Assembly (NCBI GenBank): GCA_039812685.1
Contig: JBDIBB010000042.1
Span: 1-31,323 of the forward strand
Length of the DNA stretch: 31,323 nt
Reading direction: 5' to 3'
Source of the DNA: JBDIBB01 sp039812685
Lineage (GTDB): Bacteria > Acidobacteriota > Vicinamibacteria > Vicinamibacterales > JAFNAJ01
In this document: positions 1 to 14,284 of the stretch, one piece after another
Position numbering within the stretch: position 1 is the stretch's first letter
Layout: each line of letters begins with the position of its first letter
Notes under the pieces: generated by a model
Databases searched by the model: none
Told to the model about the DNA's origin: nothing
The model's input: only the letters and a program-made list of their open reading frames with translations
Made by a program: the position numbers and the translations under genes

Positions 1-1
1 G

Positions 2-49
2 GGCGGGCGGACGGTGGGCGCCGGCACGATCACCGAGATTCTGGCCTAG
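2..49 (+). CDS. tuf: Elongation factor Tu, C-terminal fragment (partial)
   Basis: Only the last 15 codons and the stop are present; the gene starts outside the window. The residues read GGRTVGAGTITEILA then TAG, which matches the universal C-terminus of EF-Tu (domain 3). EF-Tu is the cytoplasmic GTPase that delivers aminoacyl-tRNA to the ribosome. A tuf copy placed before rpmG, a tRNA, secE and nusG is a familiar bacterial order. A second tuf begins at 31251, so this genome appears to carry two copies. The fragment is short, so the call rests on the motif plus the neighbours. Confidence 0.9.
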   Translation, partial: GGRTVGAGTITEILA

Positions 50-92
50 CGCACGACGAGGCGCCGACACCGGCCCAACGGAGAACCGAGCA

Positions 93-242
93 ATGCGCGA
101 CATGGTCACCCTCGCGTGCACCGACTGCAAGCGTCGCAACTACAACACGACGCGGAACAAGAAGAAGCAGACCGAGAAGCTCGAGATGAGCAAGTACTGC
201 CGCTTCTGCCGGAAGCACACGACGCACAAGGAGAGCAAGTAA
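93..242 (+). CDS. rpmG: 50S ribosomal protein L33
   Basis: A 49-residue protein, the normal length for bacterial L33, a small component of the large ribosomal subunit. It has the family pattern of an N-terminal CTDC pair (Cys9, Cys12), the RRNYNTTRNKK stretch, and a second CRFC pair (Cys36, Cys39), together a zinc-ribbon version of L33. The start is the ATG at 93, which gives the usual MRDMVTLAC opening. It lies 43 bases after tuf and 76 bases before tRNA-Trp, probably in one transcript with the following secE and nusG. The four-cysteine form is the zinc-binding paralogue type; some bacteria carry a second cysteine-free L33, which is not seen here. Confidence 0.97.
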   Translation: MRDMVTLACTDCKRRNYNTTRNKKKQTEKLEMSKYCRFCRKHTTHKESK

Positions 243-318
243 CAGCCTGGGGTCGCGTGGCGGGCAGGTGGGGCCCCGGGGATGACCGCCGGCTGCCGCC
301 GACCGAGGCTGGAGTCAC

Positions 319-394
319 AGGCCAATAGCTCAATTGGTAGAGCACCGGTCTCCAAAACCGGGGGTTGGGGGTTCGAGTCCCTCTTGGCCTGCCA
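319..394 (+). tRNA. trnW: tRNA-Trp (anticodon CCA)
   Basis: A complete 76-base cloverleaf can be folded by hand. The acceptor arms 319-325 and 384-390 pair fully. The D arm is 328-331 with 340-343, and the anticodon stem is 345-349 with 357-361 around a 7-base loop CTCCAAA carrying anticodon CCA at 352-354. The T arm is 367-371 with 379-383 and loop TTCGAGT. G391 is the discriminator and the 3' CCA (392-394) is encoded. tRNA-Trp next to secE/nusG is a recurrent bacterial arrangement. Confidence 0.97.
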
Positions 395-411
395 GATGGG
401 GCGCCTGCCGG

Positions 412-430
412 CGCGGTCACGGTGACCGCG
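412..430. promoter_or_regulatory. Perfect 19-bp palindrome between tRNA-Trp and secE
   Basis: The 9-base arm at 412-420 is the exact reverse complement of 422-430 around a single central base. With only one central base it is better shaped as a two-fold protein-binding site than as an RNA hairpin. It starts 18 bases past the tRNA 3' end and lies 84 bases before secE. No regulator is identified; a tRNA-processing or mRNA-stability role is an alternative. Confidence 0.4.
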
Positions 431-514
431 TTGGCCGGCGCGTTGTCGGCTGAGGCGGCCGCCCGAACCGGCGGCCCGCCACACCGGCGGAACGGCAGCC
501 CGAAGATCCGAGCA

Positions 515-754
515 ATGTCCACGACGCCCGAAACCAACAAGGACGCGCCCGGCGCCTGGTGGAACCGCTCCCGCGAGTTCCTCGGCGAGGTGCGCAACGA
601 GATGAAGCGCGTCACCTGGCCCTCGCGCGGCGAGGTCTACGCGACGACCGTGGTGGTCATCCTGACGTCGGTCTTCTTCGGCCTCTACCTGGCCTCGGTC
701 GACTACCTGCTCAGCCACGTCGTCAACTGGGTGATCCGGACGCTGGGGGCGTAA
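515..754 (+). CDS. secE: Preprotein translocase subunit SecE
   Basis: A 79-residue membrane protein that clamps SecY in the SecYEG channel of the inner membrane. The signature NEMKRVTWPSRGEV (roughly residues 30-43) is the conserved amphipathic helix. It is followed by one hydrophobic transmembrane helix (about residues 45-65). The length is typical of the short single-span SecE found outside enterobacteria. The start at 515 is chosen because an upstream in-frame ATG (365) would overlap the tRNA. The stop overlaps the nusG start by one base (TAATG), so the two are probably translationally coupled. The secE-nusG pair is near universal. Confidence 0.97.
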   Translation: MSTTPETNKDAPGAWWNRSREFLGEVRNEMKRVTWPSRGEVYATTVVVILTSVFFGLYLASVDYLLSHVVNWVIRTLGA

Positions 755-1296
755 TGGGCGAGCCACTCCAGAAGCAGTGGTACATCGTGCACACCTACTC
801 GGGCTTCGAGAAGAAGGTGTCCGAGTCGCTCGCGCAGCGTGTGCAGGCGTACGGGCTGCAGGACGAGATCGGCGAGATCCTCATCCCCACCGAGGACGTG
901 GTGGAGAAGCGCGGCGGCCGCACCGTGGTGACGACCAAGCGGTTCTTCCCCGGCTACATCCTCGTCGAGATGGCGATGAGCGACAACGCCTGGCACGTCG
1001 TGAAGAACACGCCGAAGGTGACAGGGTTCGTGGGGGCGGGCAGCCGTCCGACGCCGCTCTCGCGCGAAGAGGTCGACCAGATCCTCCACCAGGTGACGAC
1101 GGCGGCCGAGAAGCCCAAGCCGAAGTACACCTTCGAGAAGGGCGATCAGGTGCGGATCAACGACGGACCGTTCACGAGCTTCAACGGTGTCGTCGACGAC
1201 GTCAACCAGGAGAAGAGCACCCTGAAGGTGATGGTGACGATCTTCGGCCGGGCCACGCCGGTCGAGCTCGACTTCCTCGCCGTGGAGAAGCTCTGA
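754..1296 (+). CDS. nusG: Transcription termination/antitermination factor NusG
   Basis: A 180-residue protein of standard NusG length. It binds the RNA polymerase clamp, suppresses pausing, and links polymerase to Rho or to the leading ribosome. The N-terminal NGN domain opens with KQWYIVHTYSGFEKKV and contains FFPGYILVEM. The C-terminal KOW domain follows from about residue 125 with the GDQVRINDGPF motif and ends in a typical VELDF strand. The ATG at 754 shares its A with the secE stop codon. Its polymerase partner genes rpoB and rpoC lie downstream in the same direction. Confidence 0.98.
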   Translation: MGEPLQKQWYIVHTYSGFEKKVSESLAQRVQAYGLQDEIGEILIPTEDVVEKRGGRTVVTTKRFFPGYILVEMAMSDNAWHVVKNTPKVTGFVGAGSRPTPLSREEVDQILHQVTTAAEKPKPKYTFEKGDQVRINDGPFTSFNGVVDDVNQEKSTLKVMVTIFGRATPVELDFLAVEKL

Positions 1297-1359
1297 GGAA
1301 ACCACGAGGGAGGCCGGGGCCCGGGCGGGCCGTGGCCGCAGACCTCGGCGAGGCAACTG

Positions 1360-1785
1360 ATGGCTAAGAAGGTCCAGGCAGTCGTTAAGCTCCAGATCGC
1401 CGCGGGCAAGGCCACGCCGGCGCCGCCGGTGGGCACCGCGCTCGGCCCGCACGGCGTGAACATCATGGACTTCTGCAAGAACTTCAACGCGAAGACCGCG
1501 GCGCAGGACGGCCTGATCATCCCGGTGCTGGTCACCGTCTACGCCGACCGCTCCTACAGCTTCGTGTTGAAGACGCCGCCGGCGGCCGTGCTGCTCAAGC
1601 GCGCGGCCAACGTCGCGAAGGGGTCGGCCGAACCCAACAAGGCCAAGGTGGCCACGGTCACCGCCAGGCAGGTCGAGGAGATCGCCAGGCTGAAGATGCC
1701 CGACCTGAACTGCGGCGACCTGGCGGCGGCGATGAAGACCGTGGCCGGAACCGCGCGGTCGATGGGCATCGACGTCATCCAGTAG
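1360..1785 (+). CDS. rplK: 50S ribosomal protein L11
   Basis: A 141-residue protein, the usual length. L11 binds the GTPase-associated region of 23S rRNA and is needed for the RelA-dependent stringent response. The N-terminal domain shows KLQIAAGKATPAPPVGTALG, the proline-containing helix that is the site of thiopeptide resistance mutations in other bacteria. The C-terminal RNA-binding domain contains the conserved region around GTARSMGID. It begins 63 bases after nusG and precedes rplA in the standard rplKA order. Confidence 0.98.
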   Translation: MAKKVQAVVKLQIAAGKATPAPPVGTALGPHGVNIMDFCKNFNAKTAAQDGLIIPVLVTVYADRSYSFVLKTPPAAVLLKRAANVAKGSAEPNKAKVATVTARQVEEIARLKMPDLNCGDLAAAMKTVAGTARSMGIDVIQ

Positions 1786-1899
1786 CCGCCGCGGGGGGCG
1801 ACCCCGGGCGGCGCGTTCCGCGTGCGCGGGCGGCCAGGGGCCGCCGGCGCCTCGTCTCGGGCGGTCCGGAGGTCGGGCCGTCCCGTTCCCGTCGTGGGA

Positions 1900-1915
1900 G
1901 GGTGCACGGGCACCC
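1900..1915 (+). promoter_or_regulatory. Small hairpin upstream of rplA
   Basis: A perfect 6-bp stem (1900-1905 with 1910-1915) closes a 4-base loop. It lies 10 bases upstream of the strong Shine-Dalgarno GGAGG at 1926-1930 that serves rplA. In many bacteria L1 represses its own operon by binding mRNA, so a translational control site is possible, but I do not see a convincing copy of the rRNA L1 target. The rest of the 150-base gap is GC-rich with no gene. Confidence 0.3.
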
Positions 1916-1935
1916 GCCAGACCACGGAGGTGTTG

Positions 1936-2640
1936 ATGGCCACAGCCGGCAAGAAGTACAGGGCGGCCGCGGGCCAGGTGGAGGATCGCCTCTACACGTT
2001 CGATGAAGCGATCCCGCTGGTCCAGAAGGTCAAGTTCACGAAGTTCGACGAGACGGTCGAGGTGGCGCTGCGGCTCGGGGTAGACCCGAAGTACGCCGAC
2101 CAGATGGTGCGTGGCACCGTGGTGCTGCCGCACGGTCTGGGCAGGTCGAAGACGGTGCTCGTCATCGCCGGCCCCGACAAGCAGAAGGAGGCGACCGAGG
2201 CCGGCGCCGACTTCACGGGGGGCGAGGAGGTCGTCGAGAAGATCCAGGGCGGCTGGATCGACTACGACGCCGTCGTCGCCACGCCCGACATGATGCGCGT
2301 GGTGGGCAAGCTGGGCAAGGTGCTCGGCCCGCGCGGCCTCATGCCCAACCCGAAGACGGGCACCGTCACCACCGACATCGCCAGGGCGGTGCGGGAGATC
2401 AAGGCCGGCAAGGTGGAGTTCCGCGTCGACAAGACCGGCATCGTCCACGCACCGATCGGCAAGGTGTCGTTCCCCGCGCAGAGCCTGCTCGCCAACGCGC
2501 ACGCGCTGGTCGACAGTGTGTTCAAGGCGAAGCCGGCGGCGGCCAAGGGCCGGTATCTGAAGACGTGCACCGTGTCGTCGACGATGGGGCCGGGCATCCG
2601 CGTCGACGTGAACTCGGTGGAGGCGTCGATCAAGCAGTAG
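1936..2640 (+). CDS. rplA: 50S ribosomal protein L1
   Basis: A 234-residue protein, the same length as the E. coli one. L1 forms the mobile stalk of the large subunit that moves deacylated tRNA at the E site, and it represses its own operon in several species. Conserved stretches seen are KFDETVEVALRLGVDPKYAD near residues 35-55, and GPRGLMPNPKTGTVT followed by KAGKVEFRVDKTG in the second half. The ATG at 1936 is preferred over upstream in-frame codons because GGAGG lies at 1926-1930 and the homologous N-terminus begins there. Confidence 0.98.
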   Translation: MATAGKKYRAAAGQVEDRLYTFDEAIPLVQKVKFTKFDETVEVALRLGVDPKYADQMVRGTVVLPHGLGRSKTVLVIAGPDKQKEATEAGADFTGGEEVVEKIQGGWIDYDAVVATPDMMRVVGKLGKVLGPRGLMPNPKTGTVTTDIARAVREIKAGKVEFRVDKTGIVHAPIGKVSFPAQSLLANAHALVDSVFKAKPAAAKGRYLKTCTVSSTMGPGIRVDVNSVEASIKQ

Positions 2641-2659
2641 CGACGGGGAACGGAACACC

Positions 2660-3187
2660 ATGGCAGTCACGCGATCAGACAAGGAAGCCGAGCTCCGGTT
2701 GCTGGAGCAGACCTTCGGCGGGGCCGACGTCGCGATTCTGATGGACTACCGCGGGCTGAAGGTGCCCGAGGTGACGGAGTTGCGGCGGCAGGTGCGCGGC
2801 GCGAAGGCCGAGTACAAGGTCGTCAAGAACACCCTGGCCCGCCGGGCGCTGAAGGGGACCGCCTTCGAGGCGCTCGACCGGTTCTTCGTGGGGACGACGG
2901 CCGTCGCCTTCACGAAGGACGATCCGGTGGGGCTGGCCAAGGTGCTCACCGCCTTCGCCAAGACGGCGCCGGCGCTGCAGTTCAAGGCGGCCGTCGTGCA
3001 GGGGCAGACGCTGGAAGGACCGGCGGTGGGCGAACTGGCCACCATGCCGGGCAAGCCGGAACTCTACGCCCGGCTGCTCTTCCTGCTGCAGGCGCCGATG
3101 GTCAGCCTGGTGCGGGTGCTCAACGCCGTGCCGCGCGACCTGATGAGCGTGCTGGTGCAGGCGGAGAAGAAGAAGGGCGAGTCGTAG
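2660..3187 (+). CDS. rplJ: 50S ribosomal protein L10
   Basis: A 175-residue protein matching L10 length. L10 anchors the L7/L12 dimers to form the stalk that recruits translation factors. The N-terminal rRNA-binding domain shows MDYRGLKVPEVTELRRQVR and the EYKVVKNTLARRAL segment. The C-terminal helix that binds L7/L12 follows after about residue 130 (LLFLLQAPMVSLVRVLNAVP). It starts only 19 bases after rplA, so the long autoregulatory leader known before rplJ in E. coli has no room here, and regulation may instead act further upstream. Confidence 0.97.
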   Translation: MAVTRSDKEAELRLLEQTFGGADVAILMDYRGLKVPEVTELRRQVRGAKAEYKVVKNTLARRALKGTAFEALDRFFVGTTAVAFTKDDPVGLAKVLTAFAKTAPALQFKAAVVQGQTLEGPAVGELATMPGKPELYARLLFLLQAPMVSLVRVLNAVPRDLMSVLVQAEKKKGES

Positions 3188-3313
3188 ACAGCGGCCGTTG
3201 GCCGATCTGGCGCGCGGGCACGGGGCCCGCGGGTCCAAACAACAGTGAGCCGCGCCGGGTGTCCTGCCGGCCGGAAGGCGCAGGCGGCGCGGGTGGGAGT
3301 CGAGGAGAGAGCA

Positions 3314-3706
3314 ATGGCCGAAGTCACGCAGCAGCAGGTGGTCGACTACATCAAGGGCATCTCGGTGATGGAGCTCTCGCAGCTCGTCAAGACGCTGGAG
3401 CAGGAGCTCGGCGTGTCGGCGGCGGCGGCGATGCCGATGGCGATGCCGATGATGGCCGGCGGCGGGGCCGCCGCGGCCGCGCCCGTCGAGGAGAAGACCG
3501 AGTTCGACGTGGTGCTGACCGAGATCGGCGCCAACAAGATCAACGTGATCAAGGTGGTGCGCGAGGTGACGAGCCTCGGGCTGAAGGAAGCCAAGGACCT
3601 GGTCGAGAGCGCGCCCAAGCCGGTGAAGGAAGGCGTGCCGAAGGACGAGGCCGAGGCGGTCCGCAAGAAGTTCGAGGACGTGGGCGCCAAGGTCGAGATC
3701 AAGTAG
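3314..3706 (+). CDS. rplL: 50S ribosomal protein L7/L12
   Basis: A 130-residue protein, slightly longer than the usual 120-125. It has the N-terminal dimerisation domain (VVDYIKGISVMELSQLVKTLE) and a flexible Ala/Met/Gly-rich hinge (about residues 37-60). The C-terminal factor-binding domain carries the conserved KINVIKVVREVTSLGLKEAK and ends in AKVEIK. L7/L12 contacts EF-Tu, EF-G and the initiation and release factors. The start is the ATG at 3314, preceded by GAGGAGAG; an in-frame upstream extension to 3245 has no L12 similarity. It lies 126 bases after rplJ and 161 bases before rpoB. Confidence 0.98.
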   Translation: MAEVTQQQVVDYIKGISVMELSQLVKTLEQELGVSAAAAMPMAMPMMAGGGAAAAAPVEEKTEFDVVLTEIGANKINVIKVVREVTSLGLKEAKDLVESAPKPVKEGVPKDEAEAVRKKFEDVGAKVEIK

Positions 3707-3781
3707 CGCCCCGGCGGTGGCTGGCGGCACGCGTGCGTCCGGAGGCGGCGGGCGCGCGCGGCCGCATCGGCGGTGGTCCGT

Positions 3782-3804
3782 CCCGCACCCTGTCGGGTCG
3801 CGGG
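3782..3804 (+). promoter_or_regulatory. Imperfect stem-loop in the rplL-rpoB gap
   Basis: A 9-bp stem (3782-3790 with 3795-3804, one bulged C at 3799) closes a TGTC loop. There is no following T run, so it does not look like a full intrinsic terminator. In E. coli the equivalent gap holds a partial attenuator and an RNase III site that lower rpoBC relative to ribosomal protein output. A similar role is possible but unproven. Confidence 0.35.
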
Positions 3805-3832
3805 GCGTCGTGTCAGCGGCCGTCGTGAGCAT

Positions 3833-3850
3833 GCCCGGCGGGGCCCGGGC
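3833..3850 (+). promoter_or_regulatory. GC-only hairpin just upstream of the rpoB start
   Basis: A perfect 6-bp stem made only of G and C (3833-3838 with 3845-3850, loop CGGGGC) ends 17 bases before the rpoB ATG. It is directly followed by the Shine-Dalgarno AAGGA at 3853-3857. Being so close to the ribosome site it could influence rpoB initiation. It is the second structured element in this gap. Confidence 0.35.
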
Positions 3851-3867
3851 GCAAGGATCGTTCAAGC

Positions 3868-8358
<4,491 letters not shown>

Positions 8359-8424
8359 CGCCAGCGCGGTCCGCGCCAGCGCGCGGCATCCAGGGCGGGG
8401 TAGTCGTCAGAAGAAAAGGATCCC

Positions 8425-12972
<4,548 letters not shown>

Positions 12973-12995
12973 CGGCGCTGCCGCACGGCCAGCCT

Positions 12996-13042
12996 GCCAG
13001 CGGAGCGGTCCACCTGCCGGTGGGCCGCTCCGCTGGCGTTTT
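12996..13042 (+). terminator. Intrinsic terminator after rpoC
   Basis: A 13-bp perfect stem (12996-13008 with 13025-13037) is extended inward by a G-T pair and 5 further pairs (13010-13014 with 13019-13023) around the loop TGCC. It is followed by GTTTT at 13038-13042. It starts 24 bases after the rpoC stop and ends 9 bases before the end of the convergent minus-strand gene. It has a T tract only for the + strand. Confidence 0.9.
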
Positions 13043-13050
13043 GGGCCCCG

Positions 13051-13257
13051 TCACTCCTCGGGCGGGAGGAAGTCATCGTCCTGGCGCGGCTGCGGGCCGG
13101 GGACGATGCCGGCAATGTCGGGATCTTCGCCGCCAGGCACCCTCGGCGCCCGATCGCGCCGGGCTGCGGCTTCCTGGCGCTTCATCACCTTTTCCTTGCG
13201 GCGGGCCGCCCGTGCGCGCTCGCGCTGGCTCTTGAGCTGGGTTGGTCGTGTAGCCAT
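13051..13257 (-). CDS. Small basic protein of unknown function
   Basis: A 68-residue protein on the minus strand. The first 37 residues are very rich in Arg, Lys and Ala (QRERARAARRKEK and on to QEAAARRDR) and should form a charged helix. The remainder is Pro/Gly-rich with a DPDIAGIVPGPQP stretch and an acidic end DDDFLPPEE. I do not recognise a named family. The basic front end suggests nucleic-acid or ribosome binding, which is inference only. The start is the ATG complementary to 13255-13257; a longer in-frame extension upstream looks non-coding. It converges with rpoC, sharing the short space with its terminator, and is divergent from the phosphatase gene. Confidence 0.65.
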   Translation of the reverse strand: MATRPTQLKSQRERARAARRKEKVMKRQEAAARRDRAPRVPGGEDPDIAGIVPGPQPRQDDDFLPPEE

Positions 13258-13312
13258 CCTGTGTCCACTGGAAAGGGCCCGTGACGCGCGACGGCGCGCC
13301 ACGCCTCCAGAG

Positions 13313-13349
13313 ATCATGTCGCAAACCGGCCCCGGTTGCGACCCATGAT
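13313..13349. promoter_or_regulatory. Long imperfect inverted repeat in a divergent promoter region
   Basis: The arms 13313-13329 and 13332-13349 are reverse complements over 16 positions, with small bulges (one A on the left, two bases on the right) and only CC between them. They lie in the 253-base space between the divergent small basic gene and the phosphatase gene. There is no T tract, so a terminator is unlikely. A dimeric repressor site serving one or both directions is the natural guess. Confidence 0.45.
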
Positions 13350-13404
13350 TGCCGCCGGCCCCCGCCGGCGAGGCCCGACGCCCCCCGGCCACCCCAACAT
13401 CCCG

Positions 13405-13433
13405 GTGATCCGACAGGACGAATCGGACATAAT
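13405..13433 (+). promoter_or_regulatory. Possible promoter for the phosphatase-kinase cluster
   Basis: CATAAT at 13428-13433 matches five of six positions of the bacterial -10 consensus and is conspicuous in this GC-rich context. Seventeen bases upstream, GTGATC at 13405-13410 is only a weak -35 match. Transcription would begin near 13440, leaving a leader of about 70 bases before the phosphatase ATG at 13511. Confidence 0.45.
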
Positions 13434-13510
13434 CCAGCTTGCGCCTCGAGGGCCGCCGCCGATGCCCGTGTCGGCATCGGCGACGGCCGTCCTCGGCGGG
13501 AGCGACCCGG

Positions 13511-14284
13511 ATGCAGCGCACCAGGGTGGAGAGCTACGGCGTCACCGACAAGGGAACCGTCCGTCCGATCAACGAGGACCAGTTCGTCATCGAGGACGAT
13601 CTGGGATTGCTGGTGGTCGCAGACGGGATGGGTGGACACCAGGCTGGCGAGGTGGCCTCGCAGACGGCCGTGGAGGTGATCGTCACCTTCGTGCGGCGGA
13701 CGGCCGAGGATGGCGAGTGCACGTGGCCGTTCGGGATCGATCCCGCCATTTCCTTCGACGGCAACCGGCTGCGCACCGCCATCGCACTCGCCAACCGGCG
13801 CGTGTTCCGGCTGTCCGAGAGCCAGGACGGCTATACCGGCATGGGCACCACCGTGGCGGGCGCTCTGCTCGGCGAGCGGCGGGCCGTGATCGGGCACGTG
13901 GGCGACAGCCGCGTCTACCTCTGGTCCGCCGGACGCCTCGTCCGGTTGACGAACGACGACACGTGGGCGGCGAGCCTGATCGCCAACCGCTCCGCCGATC
14001 CCGAGAGCATCAAGCACCACCCGATGCGCAACGTGCTGACCAACGTCGTCGGCGTGCGCGAGGACGTCGCGGTGCACCTCAGCGAGATCGACCTGCAGGA
14101 GGGTGACGCGCTGCTGCTCAGCTCCGATGGCGTGCACGGCGTGCTCGACGACGCGGACATCCTGCGGGTGCTGGGCGAGACACCGTTTGCAGAGGTTCCC
14201 GGGGCCCTGGTCAAGGCCGCGCTCGATGCCGGCTCGCGCGACAACGTCACCGCCGTCCTCGCGCGCTATCGGGGAGACCAGTGA
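13511..14284 (+). CDS. PP2C-family Ser/Thr protein phosphatase
   Basis: A 257-residue soluble PPM/PP2C phosphatase of the compact bacterial Stp type, which removes phosphate from Ser/Thr using two or three metal ions. The expected motifs are all present: NED at 21-23, ADGMGGH (Asp38, Gly39), GDSRVYL starting at 131, SSDG with Asp206, and RDNVT with Asp244. No signal peptide or membrane segment is seen, so it is cytoplasmic. The ATG at 13511 has GGGAG at 13498-13502; an in-frame upstream start gives an Arg-rich extension without family support. The TGA overlaps the next kinase start (TGATG). Phosphatase-kinase pairing is common, so it likely counteracts the two kinases downstream. Confidence 0.95.
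   Translation: MQRTRVESYGVTDKGTVRPINEDQFVIEDDLGLLVVADGMGGHQAGEVASQTAVEVIVTFVRRTAEDGECTWPFGIDPAISFDGNRLRTAIALANRRVFRLSESQDGYTGMGTTVAGALLGERRAVIGHVGDSRVYLWSAGRLVRLTNDDTWAASLIANRSADPESIKHHPMRNVLTNVVGVREDVAVHLSEIDLQEGDALLLSSDGVHGVLDDADILRVLGETPFAEVPGALVKAALDAGSRDNVTAVLARYRGDQ

Noticed and set aside
13266..13300. Candidate promoter for the minus-strand small gene
   Set aside because: No -10/-35 pair better than chance could be found on that strand.
14281..14283. GTG start for the first kinase, one codon before the chosen ATG
   Set aside because: The ATG at 14284 gives the common overlap with the phosphatase stop; the one-residue difference cannot be resolved by sequence.
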